NCBI GenBank assembly: GCA_007922305.1
Contig: ML677374.1
Coordinates: 13,325,511-13,389,510, forward strand
DNA length: 64,000 nucleotides
Origin: Dermatemys mawii
Lineage: Eukaryota; Chordata; Testudines; Dermatemydidae
Direction of reading: 5' to 3'
Below the pieces are notes generated by a model that was given only the letters and a program-made list of their open reading frames with translations, was not told the origin of the DNA and ran no database searches. This document shows positions 1-12,500 of this stretch, in pieces. The first letter of the stretch is position 1. Each line of letters begins with the position of its first letter. Position numbers and translations under genes: made by a program.

Positions 1-114
1 ACCTCCCCTCTGTCAGAATATCCGGCAACAAGGAAGTGTAGAGGTGGCAGGGACCTATAGACACTCCAGGGGCCTCCGCCGACCCTGCTGCTAGGGGGGA
101 GATCTTTTCGGCGA

Positions 115-205
115 ACTGTGCACATGGCGTGCACACACCTAATTGGAATGGATGTGAACAACACATCTCGAAGAACAACAGTTCTGAGGTAGGTAACTGG
201 TTGCT
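115..205. repeat. Dispersed repeat fragment, class unknown
   Basis: The segment containing ACACCTAATTGGAATGGATG and the following CTCGAAGAACAACAGTT looks like a dispersed family I have seen in turtle sequence. I cannot name its class. It ends at a GGTAGGTAACTGG stretch. Confidence 0.35.
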
Positions 206-2094
206 TTTCCCTTGTTGGAATGTTATAAGGTTGTTTCTGTTCTCTCCCAATGGCAGGGAAGATGAGGATGATTTTATAAAAGCCCCCAAACCCTAGAATC
301 CTTGAAATAAATGGATGAAACCTTCTAAACAGTCAACACCTGGTATTTGCTGCATGCATTTATTTTATTGCGTATGTGAGAGAGAGATCTTCTTCCTCCC
401 CGATCCTTCATCTGAGAAAGATTTCATCTGCATCTATCTGTCCTTAGCTAACCATTTGTGTCCTCAAAATGCCTTTGGATCCTGTAGCAACAGCATCCAG
501 CTTAAACAGCAGCCCCTATGTAGTTTTTTATTTGGAATAGGTTTTTCAGTTTGTTTTGTTAGTGTGTTTTTCGTACATCTGAAAGAATTGGATAGTTTAT
601 AGTGGGTAAAAGTTGTTGGTTGTTCTCTCCAGTCCCAGCAATGTGCCAGACACATTGGTTTGCTGGCACCAGCCCAAAATCCTGTTGGCGCCTTTAGCTG
701 GGAAACAGAGACTGGTATAAACAGGAGACTCTGAGGTGTAAATAGGTCAAGTGGCCACATGGCACTATCTCTGCTCTATACAAATGCAGCCGAGGATGCG
801 GTGTTGACCAGAGAGGGCCATTTTAAGAAGCTTTTCCACCTCACCTCCCCAAGCATAAATATATTGCCACCTCTGCTTCCACTAATCAACCCGTAGAGAA
901 GCCTGCCTTTTCCCCAATCTGTGCATCCATTTAAACAGACTGGTCTGAAATGGAAAGGAGATCAGTCGGAACATGGAAGCTGGATAAAGCCAAAGAGAAG
1001 CAGACCGTAGCACTGTTAGGGCAGAGGGAAGCTGTGCTCCTTCTAGAGATGCTGAGATGAAATGTCTTACACCACGCACAAAAGTGTTGTGTACTAGAAA
1101 TCGTCTAGGGAATGACGGCGGTGCTGGAAGCGTTACAAAACAGGAGGCGGCAAATGGTCATACCCAGAAAGCTGGGACTGCGCCTGACCCTACACTTCCT
1201 ACTTGCCGAGGGTGGAGTAAGAATGCAAACGCCCAGTATGCTGGAGCGTACTGTTCTAGCTTCCGACGTATTCTAGTTCTTCACCCGGGCCTTTTACTAT
1301 CACTTCTCCAGATATCTCTGTTAACTGCAGCTTCCGAATTGGTGATAGTAATGTACTTTACGGTTGGTGGAGCTCGTAAGAGAACAGAAGGTATTTTCCT
1401 GGAATAAATGCTCAGTGTTAATTTTAAAATGCATTTCACTTGTTTTGAAAACCCAAAATAAATACAGAAAAATGCCAAATTGCTTATGGGGCCATTGAAA
1501 CTTCAGCAAGTGACTCTGAGCCAGTCCAGTGTTCTTCCAGCAACTCTCTAGACTGCTGGTGGTTTTTGTTAACCTACTGGATAAGGCTGGTTATGAGCCA
1601 TGTCTCTCTGTTTGACATCAAAGGTGGGTGAAATGTTTTCATTGATCAAAGTGGCTTGGAATCAGCGTTTTTAGCCTCTGAGTTTTTATGAAGTAAAGGT
1701 AGGACTGATGAGTTCATGATTCACTCCAGGGAAGGGTGTAAATAACTCCCACATTTGTGAATAATAAGCGCTCTTACAGTCAGAGAAAGTTAGTAACTCG
1801 GGGTCATGGTGTGAAATTCTCTGTGCATGTAATCCGTGGCATTCACATAAATGGCATGAAATGCAAACCTGTTATTAGACAAATGTTGTTTGAATTGGAC
1901 TGTCACTAAAGTATGAGACTATTAAACTGGATATAGTTATTTGCTTTAATGTAGCCCCTCAAACAGCTTTTTCGGGAGAGTTAATCCTTGGTGTACGAGA
2001 GCCTAAAACAGCATTTGGGGGAATCCTGAGACAAATTTCACATGAAAAATGTACCAGCTGCACCACAAATGATTAAAAATACAGACAGAGTTGT

Positions 2095-2400
2095 CACAGG
2101 CCAAGACGTGAGCGGTCAGGCCTAGTGGCGATCAGTCAGAGCCAAAGTCAGGAACCAGGAGCAGAGCCAAGAGCCAGAGTCAAGAACCAGGAGGAGGGCT
2201 GGGACAAAGTGAAGGCTGGGCTGGAGCACGGCTGGAGTCGAGGCAGATGTAGGAGAGACTGCAGCTGCGGATGAGTGCGCTGAGCAGCAGCTGGCTGAGA
2301 GCTACTGCTGGGTTTAAGAGCAGTCCTGGCAATGCTGCTTAGCCAGTTAGGGGTTTCAGTTGGGGTTAACTAGCTGATCTCAGGTCTAGCTGCAGAGCCT
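2095..2400. repeat. Degenerate purine-rich interspersed repeat
   Basis: Variants of the unit AGAGCCAGAGTCAAGAACCA recur several times between 2140 and 2195, followed by GGCTGGG/GAGCACGG-type sequence to about 2400. It resembles a moderately repeated turtle element with an internal short-period array. The class is unknown and the borders are approximate. Confidence 0.4.
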
Positions 2401-2404
2401 TATG

Positions 2405-2490
2405 CCTGACACTCATTATATGGATTATGGTAGCACCTAGGAGCCACAAGCACAGGTCCAAGAAACGGTCCCTGCCCCAAGGAACTTGGG
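2405..2490. repeat. MIR-like / amniote SINE relic
   Basis: The phrases TATGGTAGCACCTAGGAGCC and CGGTCCCTGCCCCAAGGA are characteristic of a widespread sauropsid SINE-like family. Other relics of the same family occur near 8655, 11155, 40690 and 44491 in this window. Confidence 0.5.
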
Positions 2491-5400
2491 AAGGGAGATG
2501 GCTGGTCAAGTCTCTCATTTGTGTTTTTCCGTCATGTAAAGGTAACCAGTCTTTCCACCTCGCGTTGGCCGACAGTCGTGTGTTTATTACATTCCATCTT
2601 CTCTGTCTCTGATGCAGAGTTATGGGCCTTCCTGGTTTCATGATAACAATCAAAATGCACATCTCCCAAGAAAAATGTTAGGAGAGTGAAGTGCATATTG
2701 TAGGTGCAGCTGGTGGTACCACCTATTAGAAAGGTTGCTAGACATTTCCCATTGTAAGACCCTGTTTCAGTTGCTTACAGCTTTGTCAGATCTTCACAGT
2801 CAGGGCTGAAATTTTCCGTGTTGGAAATCTGCCTCGAACTGAATTGGTGGTGAGGGTTAAAAATTCAGTCAAAATTGTTCAGCCATTTCTGGGAACAAGG
2901 CTAGGGAAAAATATGTTTTTACCCATGTTAAAAAATTCTAGCAGCCATTAAAAAAACAACAACCTGAATCCCCACGTTCAGGAGGAGTGGTGTTTGCATC
3001 AGGAATGTGGCATTTCCTAACTTTGGAGTGCTTGACCTGGCAATTCTAACAATGTTCTTTTTAACATATCTATGTGTGTGTGTGTTCAAGTGTGAGATAA
3101 TATTTAAATATGTTGATGAGCATTAAGGTTTCACAGTTTGCTTGTGGGGAGGTGGAATGAAAATTTCAATTTCCTGTGTTACTTTAAAAAGGAAGTATTT
3201 AAAGCACAGTGACATACATTTAAAGTTGTTATGGTTTTAAGGGGTGTGAGGGCACCGAAGATCTCCCAGGAATAAAGGGGGAAGATGTAAAGAGGTAGGA
3301 GAGTGTCGGTATCCGTGCACAAACACACACAATATAAAACTGAAATTTACATTTCAGCCGGACCCCTGAGAAACCTAGAGTCTCATTTGCAAACAGTGCT
3401 GGTTCTAACACCTGCTTTCTCTCAAACTAATGGGCCACTGGGTGAGATATAACCACTGGCCTATGCCACCTGTGTAGGACTATATGTCTATGTGTTCCCA
3501 TTTGTGAAACTGGAGTGCCCACCGCTGTGCAGAAATGTGATTCCTAGGAGCGTGTTGCTTGAACAGTGAAAGGGACCTTTCACACCATTACTTCCGTGGC
3601 TCACACTCGAGGTGCTATCTCCTAGAATTGATTGTGACTCATGCTGTCTTGACTGTGGCCATTAGAAGAGAAGCGAGAGTGACAGATGACCAAACAGCCA
3701 GATTAAATGCTGGCGGTTCGCTTCAATGGAAAACCTTGCAGAACCTGCCTGGTTGTGTAAGAATTGATGCATAGCAGTGGAATACAGAAATCTTTTCCCA
3801 GAGCAAGCCACTGAGGAAATGAGAATTAGAGAGGACTGACAAGGGAGTAAGGTGATTTTTAGTTGATCAAAGATGTTGAGGGTTTTTGGTTTTCCTTCCT
3901 CTTTCTTTCATGCACAGACATGTTCATTCTTTGGGCATAATCATTTTATTTTCTAGCCCTAGACCAAATTAAGTCCTTTCATCCGTTTGAGCTATTGTGT
4001 TCGGGTAAGTCACTCACTAAAGGAGCTAAATATGGCGCTCAACTCAACCTGAAGCCAGGGACTTTTCTGCCTAGCAACCAATTTGCATCACGTTTGTGCC
4101 TGGAAACTGCCAGCGGTGGTTGTGTATAGTTTGTCTGGCAAGTAAAATGTCTTGGATGACCAATTCTTAAGCCAGAGGCAAGTGGACGTTAAAAATAAAG
4201 AATGGGGGAGAGCTTTGTACTCCCCAAAAGGTTACTATTTGAATTGTAAAGTCCCGGAGGTACTTAATCCACTGTTAGACATTGCACAGCTGCCTACATG
4301 GGGTCCCTGGGAGGAGACTGGCTGATGGGTTGATTTTGCTTTTCGTTGCCTGCTTTTCTATCTATGCTACGCTACCTCGGACAGAAATACCAGTTTTGAA
4401 TGGTAGAGGCTAGCTCAGAGTCCCAGCTGTGAACGTCTTTCATTGTATGCCCCATAAAACCTTTTGCATCCCTTTTATGGCAGGAGGAGAAGCAAGCGGC
4501 TTCATTTCCTAGGTCATAGTAAAAATTGCCTCTCCCCACCTCCATTGTGCATTCTTCCCAATTGTACCGTGTTGCAACATCCAACAACCTAACAGGCCTT
4601 TCTCAGTACAGGTCTTATCCAACACCCATTGAAGTGAATGGAAAGTCTGCTGGGTGTTGAATCAGGCTTTAGAACCAAAGATCATCCTTCACTTCATCAT
4701 GAGCCAGGATTTAAAAGGATGAAAATCTTTTTTTAAAAAAAAAAAGAAAAAAAAGAGAGCCTTTTTATTGAAATCTCCAAAAAAAATTGTGCTTTCAAAT
4801 AAAATCCATGGGAGTGGTGCACATTTTGTATCATGAGTCTTGCGATTAGTAATGTTTTTCTTAAAGCTCCAGCTACTAGAGTTACGATGTTGCATGAGAA
4901 TCTCAACAGTCATGGTTAAAAAAGGTAGGTTTCTAGCCCTTGCGATTGCAGAGGGAAGGTTGAAAATATGATGCAATTGTGCCCTAAAGGCTCAAAAACC
5001 AGAAGGCATTTAAAAGGTACACAAAATTTATTTTGATAAACTCATGATTTTGGAGGGCCCGACTCATGATTATTGAAGATTTAGAGTCGGCAGTACTGCA
5101 AATAAACATTTAACCCTATGATGAGGAATCCATTGGGCAGTCATTTGCTATTGGGTAATATCTTATAACGTGCAGTTCAATGCTGTATTCAAAATTATTC
5201 ATGCACTGAATTAAGATTTGTCTCACTTCTTGTGCTTGTGAGATGAGCCAGCGTATTAATCCCGATAAACAATGTATATACAGATAAATAAAGCATCTTT
5301 GCTTCTCTCCCTTCATGAGTACAAATCAGTCACACATGTACATTTTCATCAGTAACTAAACACGAGGCCTTAAATGGATATCTAACTGAAGAAAGATTGA

Positions 5401-5744
5401 AACCAGTGCCATATAAAATAGCCCACAATTTACCCTTTCTAACAAAGGGAACATTTTCCTATGTGGCTGTACCCAAAACAGCACTCATCCAATTTTCTGT
5501 GTAAGCAGATATGTACAAAACTAGTTATTTTCCAACTACCATTGTGGCCCCTTAATGGTAACCGTTTTATAGAATGTTTGGAACAATTTACATCTTAAAT
5601 ATAGGAAGAAAAATGGATGCATTGTTATACTGTTCCACTTTCTAATAATATTTTGTCTGAGTACAGTGGCTTTGCTGGAGGGACAGTAATGTGGAGGTGT
5701 TTTCCAAACATTCAGTAAGCCCTGCAGTTTCTGTTTGGGGCAGG

Positions 5745-5860
5745 CAACAATTTACTATGCCCATTTTCCAAATGGGAAGGGGATTAAAGTACAGAAATAT
5801 TGACTTGGCCAAGGTCACAAAGGAAATCCATGACAGTGCGAGGAAGAACTTTGGTGTCTG
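5745..5860. repeat. MIR-like SINE tail relic
   Basis: The run CCCATTTTCCAAATGGG, then GACTTGGCCAAGGTCACAAA, matches the 3' core of MIR-type elements (normally '...AAGGTCACACAGC'). It is heavily diverged and the borders are approximate. Confidence 0.45.
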
Positions 5861-6126
5861 TGTCATGAACTGCAATACCTTATTTCCTGCCAATGAACAC
5901 TCTCAAGTAATTGTCATGGTTGTGTGAAGTTATCCCAAACATATTTTGAAAGAGTATCATTCCATCTATGAATAAGTGCTGCAAGAAGAAGCACTTTTCA
6001 CTCATGTTTCTAAGCCAGTCCATCAAAGTTGGTGTTAAATTACTCATTTTTTGTCTCTGTGTGGCCAACCTCTGGTGTTCCTATAACATCCTGCTGAGGG
6101 GAAATCCCATATTCTGTGTTAGCGAC

Positions 6127-6370
6127 AAAGCGTCTTTTAGCACCTTATAGACTAACAGATCTTAGGGATCATAAGCTTTTGTGGGCTAAGACCCACTTGA
6201 TCAGATGAATGTTGTGGAAATCTCCAGAGGCAGATATAAATGTGCAGGCAAGAGAGCAAGGTAAATTCAATCAGGGAGGGTGAGGCCCACTTCCAACAGC
6301 TGATCTGGAAGTGTGAACACCCAGAGAGGGGAAACTGCTTTTGTAATTGGCGAGCCATTCATATTCTGTG
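6127..6370 (-). mobile_element. Penelope-like element fragment with decayed hammerhead motif
   Basis: On the - strand this reads into CTGATCA (6204-6198), a GTGGG/CCCAC stem (6196-6192 with 6185-6181) and AAAA, then AGCTTATG and a TTAGTCTATAAGGTGC end. Known Penelope-like elements carry a minimal hammerhead ribozyme with a CTGANGA core, a short stem and GAAA. Here the core is CTGATCA and the GAAA has become AAAA, so both invariant parts are damaged. The flank to about 6370 (GGTGAGGCCCACTTCC..., GTGTGAACACCCAGAGA) fits a related long copy. The family name is my recollection; the motif layout is directly visible. Confidence 0.55.
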
Positions 6371-8654
6371 CTGAATCTCTCTGTACTTGGTGGTGGCTGC
6401 AGATTTCAGAAGATCTAGTGGGCGTTGGAGAAAAGAGGCATAGGAGTCTGTTTTTCCAGAACAAAACATAGATCCATCTAGTCCTATATCCTGACCTCAA
6501 CAATGGGCCATAATGGGTGCTTGAAAGGGAGATGGAAACTGGTGCTGAGTGTTTTGCTGAATGATCATGTGGGTGATGAGTTCCTGAAAGCATGTTATTT
6601 TCCACACTCGTTCACTTAACATGAATGGAAGTGACATCGTGAACTCTTTGGCTCATTCACGCGTGCCAACAATTAGTGGGTTAGACAGTGAGGTTTGTTT
6701 AATGGGAACATGGGCAGCTGAGCTGAAAGACTGAGCCTTTCCCAGAGAGCATGCCCGGCCCTGCCAAACATTACACTGTATAAACCTTCACACACAATTC
6801 AAACCAAAACTGAACCTTACTAGGAGCTTCATTTAAAAAAAAAGTGCACCCAATCCCACACTTTTCTAAAAATTATCATCAAGTGTCACGTTCCTTTCCG
6901 GTCAGGAGTGGTAAGAGAGGTCATTGTTTTGATTAGGATGGGAAGCATGGGACATCTGGTAGGAGCAAGGGAAATAGGAGTATGAGATTTTCATGCCAGT
7001 TCTACAAACTTGAGAACTTGGAGGTAGCATCTGAATTCCTCAATGTTTTTCCTGTGTGCGCTTGCCAGGCATGCACCAGGGAGATGATGTTGCTCAGCTC
7101 AAGGCAAAGCTTTGCAGGTTACCATTTCGGGTTTCTCCATCCTTGTTCCTGTGCGGGGAGAGGCATTTATAGGCATGGTTGGTTGCAGACTTTCCACTGG
7201 TGATGAAACACCAGCACCACTTACTTTCCTTTTCCTTTTTTAGCTTATTCTGCCTCATTGAGTCAGTGTTAATGTTGCATTTGGTTTTTCCAGCACTCTT
7301 TGGACCTCGCACATTTTGCGGCTCTTTGGGCAAGTCCCTTTCCCCTACAGTTTAATGGATACTGTTTAGAAAAAATTGTCCAGCCTCCCGTCCGTTTGTT
7401 TCATTCAAACTGGGGGTGCACTTTTACCTCCGGCTGCCTATTGGAAACAGTGTCCAGAAGTGGCAATTTCCATATTTGTTTTTTGTAACATTAATTGAAT
7501 TACGAGATGCAGGTTACTTAGGCAAAGAAAATGACTATAAGGCACGCTTCACATGTTTGTTAAACTCAATTAAATGAACATCATAAACCCTTCACAGTAA
7601 TTACAAACATAAATGGCAGATGGGCCTCTTTCGCCCTCGAGGAAAAGGTTGTTGAGGGGATAAAAGGTTGGGTCTTCCCCGCTGCAGCTCTCTGCTTCAC
7701 CTTCCCTGCCTACGTGCCATGTGCTTTTCAGATTCATTTCACAGAACCCAAAGCTCTTCGATCCAAAAGGGACCGGCAGGTTCTCTAGTGTGATCCCCTG
7801 TATGTCACAGGCCTCCAAGGCCACTCAGCACCTACACGTTAAACCCAGCAACCGAATTTAGACCAACGTGTTACTGCCTCAGGGATCCCAACCCCAGAGC
7901 GTGTGCCTGGCCTGGCTCAGCTCTGTCCCAGCACCGAGCCGGTTGCTTTTTGGTCCAAGTGTTTGCATGGGACTGGAGACTTTGGGAAAGAGGTGAGAGG
8001 AGCTTGACTTTTCCATGGCTTAGTGAGATCCAGGGGGATGTCTCTGCTTTAATGGCTTGGTGATGTCGGAGCAGAGGTGTGAATATGCATGACAGGCAGG
8101 TGACCTTAGTCTGAGCTTGTCTGCTTTGTGCTGCCAAGAAGTAAATACATGTCCTAGAAGGAGCACTTTGTTTCTGGAGAGAGGAGCTGGGGTGGGAATA
8201 GAGGAAGAAAATGCATCAGTGGCTTGTTAAGTCAGCCCCAGTAATTTTGGGACCTGGTTTCTCTCGGTTAATTGATGTAGTGTTGGGGATTGGTTTGGTT
8301 TGCTCTGTGACGCAGAGCGTTGTCGGATCAGAAAACAAGCTTGGATACATGGCTGAAATCATTTTCCACATGCGGCTGGTGCCGGGGTCTCAAAGGTGAT
8401 TGATATGCCAACTTCGCCAGCTTCCCCGGTGCCTAGTTTCGATGCCGTGCAGCCAGCCTTAAACTCTGCTAGCTCAGTAACTGGCCTGTGAAACTAAATA
8501 GCAAAACACAGGAGCAGCGCTCTCTGGGCCCGGTTTCTCATTTGTTTGTTCAGGGTTGTTTTTTATGCTACGTGCGTTGTGGCTGTTCAGGGAAGCCAAG
8601 TTAACACAGTGTTTGTTGATTAGTCTAGTAAAGATTTGCAAAGCTCTCCCTTTA

Positions 8655-8885
8655 TTACCATGGTGGTGCTGTGTGTTAATTGTATTACAGTGGCCCTTTT
8701 GTGCTAGGTGCTGAGCAAACCCACGGTAAGAAACAGTCCGTGCCCCAAAAGAACATACAATCTGAAAAGAAAAGACAACCACTAAGTGGGATGGGAAACC
8801 AAGGCATGGGGTGAAGGGACTTGTCCAAGGTCACACAGCAAGGTCAGTAGCAGAGCTAGGAATAGTAGAGTTCCAGCCCTGTGCC
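8655..8885 (+). repeat. MIR-like SINE, longest copy in window
   Basis: This copy runs from a TGTGTTAATTGTATTACAGT start through TGTGCTAGGTGCTGAGCAAA, GTCCGTGCCCCAAAAGAACA and the tail GTCCAAGGTCACACAGCAAG to CAGAGCTAGGAAT. The order of blocks is that of the amniote SINE/MIR-like family, so most of one element is retained. Confidence 0.55.
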
Positions 8886-9376
8886 CATAGCCGTTTAGAC
8901 AGCGTTGAGTGATTTGTCTTTGGAAGTATCCAAATGAAGGAGATGGTTTTGCATTTTGCCAAGGACACCATAAGAAAGCTGTGAACCTTCACGGCTACTG
9001 TTTCTAGAAATACTGCCATTAATAGATCTGAAAATGTTAGCCAGCTGGGACTACTACTACTGGCCCCCTTATTTGTCGCCCTTGACAACAAAATAAATAT
9101 TCCTAAGGCTGAGAATTTCAAAGTAGCCTGAGAGTTTTAATGGCTCAGTTCCCATTGAAATGAAGGGGAATGGAGTATCCAGATCCTGTAGGCATCTTTG
9201 AAAATCCTATCTTCTACTTATACATTGTGTGTGGCTCTAGAGAACATGCTTGTATGCCTGGGACCGCGTCATCCTCTCTTCCTTCGCTTCACTCGCCTGT
9301 TGCGTCTTGTCTTAAATGAAGACTAGGTTTCTCTGGCACTGAAATTTCCATCTATTTTCTCTCCACCTCTTTTCAG

Positions 9377-9570
9377 AGCTCCCCTCATCAGAACACTTGA
9401 GCGTGGCAGATGCGACGTGGCTGGCTCTCAATGTGGTTTCAGGCGGAGGCAGCTTCTCCAGCTCCCAGCCCATCGGTGTGACCAAGATTGCCAAGTCAGT
9501 CATAGCGCCGCTGGCCGACCAAAACATCTCTGTGTTCATGCTGTCCACCTATCAGACGGACTTCATCCTG
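9377..9570 (+). CDS. CASTOR2: CASTOR2 exon 3
   Basis: This exon is 194 bp with acceptor TTTCAG and donor GTAAGA. It starts with two bases finishing a split codon (Glu62 if the first base is G) and encodes residues 63-126, beginning [20 protein letters not shown] and ending in QTDFIL. This is the first ACT-like unit. It ends in phase 0. It includes the Gln-Asn-Ile triplet at residues 110-112 that marks CASTOR2. Confidence 0.96.
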
Positions 9571-12500
9571 GTAAGACCAAATAAGATGGCCAGGGCTGCT
9601 TGCGATTCCGTGTTTCCCAGCAGAAATTGCTGGAACGGGGGCAGATGAGAGGTTCCAACTACACCCTTAAAAAGAACGGGGTGGGGGATAGCAAGCATTA
9701 AATACTTGAAGTAATGCTGCACTGGGGGTTCACCACTTTATTGTTGGCAACGTCCTTGGACACTGACAACCTGATGTGAATGCCACTGAAGTTGGGAGGA
9801 GTCTTTCTGCTGATTCCAGAATCAGGCCCACTAGTAGTTGGGACGGAGGCCACCAAATTCATTTAACCCAACACTCGTCGGATTGCGACAGCCTCCAGGC
9901 CCCGTTGTTCAGCGCATGTGTTGTGTGTATATTTTCCTATGGCTCAGCTGCGCGTAAGAACACCTGTGAGCTGATCCATTGTCCAGTGGAGAGCCTGGGG
10001 AGGTGGGTGCATTGTCACACGCCCGTCTCTGTCCCTGTCCTCAGATACGTGAGCGGGACCTGCCCTTCGTGATGCATACGCTGGCTGCTGAGTTCACCAT
10101 CCTCAGGGTCGTGAACGGGGAGACGGTGGCCGCTGACGACTTCGGGATCACGAATGGGTTTGTCAAGCCGAAATTGGGTAAGGACTTGCACAGACCTTGC
10201 TCATCGGTTGGTGCTTTTAGGCTCCAGAGCGACTGCGGGTTGGAAGAGTGGGGGTGCATTTTCTGTATTCCTCAAACTTCCTGTTGAATGTTCCTGCTCT
10301 TTCCGGCTGTTCATCAATCCCCTTTTCGGCATCTAAGAACACAAGAAAAAAGTAAACTCTAAAAAGTCATATTACCATATTCTGGAGAAATCAATGTAGC
10401 CTATTTTCATTAGGTCCCTTTAGAGGATAGTAGAGCTGAGTAGGAGAACCACTACAGAGAGAAACTGCTTTCCACCCCATTGCTTTATTTCTACCTTAGA
10501 CAGCCAGGGCAGGTTATTTCTAAACAAGGAAAAGATCCCAAGGGAGAACTAATACACAGCAGGCCTCTCTGACCTACCCCAGACAGATGACCTTGAAGAA
10601 TTTTCATTTCACTTTTTCTTCCATTTTTTGGTCTGCTTTGAGAAAATATTTGAAGCTATTGAAGTGTTTACGTGAGTCTGTCAAAGTTCCCAGGCTTAAC
10701 ATTTGACCTACATTCAATGTCCCATGTGGTTATGTCCACCCCAATTCGCTTTTTTTAGTACCTCCTTAAGTCCCATTGCCATTGGCGGGAATGATGCATG
10801 TGCCAGAAGGGAAGCACATGCTGAAATGCTTCACTGAATTGTGGCCTTATCATTTGGAAGCCTGTATTACTGTGTGGTTATTTTCATACCTCTAAAGAGC
10901 TAGAAGGCCTCTGTAGTCAGTGTGCTGCCTTTGGGGAAACAAGGATCCAAAAAGGAGAGACAGGAAAGAGTAGAGTCAAGATGTGGAATTTATTTCTCCA
11001 CCATAAATAACATTGTCTGTAAACCTTGGTTCCGTGTTTAATGCACCAAAATTTCAGCATGTCTAATGCAACCAGCTTCACTGAAGTTGGTGCCTGCACA
11101 CTACAGTGACTGATGCAGAGACAATACTGTTTAACATTGATAGTTCATTAGCTATCAGGATTGGGGGCACACTATGCTGGGTGCTGTACATATATTAGTA
11201 CAAGACCGTCTCTGCCCTGAGCAGCTTCCAGTCTAAGGAGACAAACCAAAGGGTGGAGGAGAAGGAAATAGTCAACTATATACAATGATCATGAATAAAG
11301 TGAGAGTCAGTTAGCCCCAGCCTAGCTATGCTGTAATGTAAGATGACAAGCCACGTACAAAGAGCATGGGAAGGGGGAAACAATGTGTACATCGGAAACT
11401 TGTCTCTCTCACCAGCAGAAGTTGGTCCAGTAAAAGATATGACCACATCCACCTTCTGTCTCCGACGTCGCTGAGATGCACACATGCGTTTGCGCTATTG
11501 CTTTGTTTTGTAATTGCATACACCAGGGGTCGGCAACCTACGGCACGTGTGCCAAAGGTTGCACATGAGCCGACTTCCGCTGGCACCCGGTGGAAGGCTC
11601 AACCCGTCCCCACTCTCGGGTTCCCTCTGCTGGCCCCTTGCCAGCCGGGGTCCCTGCGTGCCTCACTCAGCGCCCGCTGCTAGCCTGGGTTTCCTTCACC
11701 CAGGCTGGCAGTGGGCTGAGTCCCCAGCTGGCAGGAGCGTGCGGTGAAACCCCAAAGACTATATGTGCCGCAGGGAAGTGTGGACTGTCCCAGTGTCTTA
11801 TATGAGGGGAAGCATTTACACAGGGCTTATGTAACCCACACCCACTCTGTGCAGCGCTCTCACCTTCTAATGGTGTCTGGGCCACACAGAGAGATCGGTT
11901 AGCCAAGGGTGTGGTTGAATGGGTCCTGACACCGAGCACATGAATATTGTTGATATAGTGATATTTTATGATTACCACCTAAATCAGCGGTGTCCAGTAC
12001 GTTCCCCACTAGCCATGTGTGGCTAATAGGCTGTGGAATTGTGGCTAATGCATGTGGCTTTTTTACAATGTGGCTTTTTTACAGTGTGGCTAATAAGAAA
12101 AATTCAGAACCGCAAGGGTGGCTAGCATCAAATTTCTATTGGACATCGCTGACCTAAATAGTTCCACAGTGCTAGAAAGCCTTCGCTACCCGTCTTGCAA
12201 TTTGAGATTCCTGTAGCGGTCGAAATGCACACACTGACCAGAAGTCCCCACTTGTTTCCAGTGTGCCCAGCACTGTAGCATTTAGGCGCCATGTCTCAAT
12301 TAGGAGGAGAATGTTAGTATTCCAGAGGACCTTGTTCTTCTCCCCCGGCTCCCTAACCCTGGTAACTGATTACTCTCAATGGCTGTCTTCCAAGAGTAGT
12401 ATTGCTAGGACCTTGTTGCTATCCCATTACTAGGGGATGCCTGACTGCAGAAAGCAGCTGTCTGGGCCTTACTTGTTACTCAGCTTACCCTGATTTCTAG

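Larger units (their letters stand above)
1..9376 (+). other. CASTOR2 intron 2 (partial), no exon seen
   Basis: This stretch lies upstream of CASTOR2 exon 3 and ends in its polypyrimidine tract. I looked for the sequence of exons 1 and 2 and did not see it, so this is inferred to be the 3' part of intron 2. It contains a dispersed repeat near 115-205, a degenerate repeat at 2095-2400, SINE relics and a Penelope-like fragment near 6127. The open frames here are short, overlapping on both strands and unconvincing. Confidence 0.75.

Noticed and set aside
1..9376. CASTOR2 exons 1 and 2
   Set aside because: Searched for by expected protein sequence; not present. They must lie left of the window.
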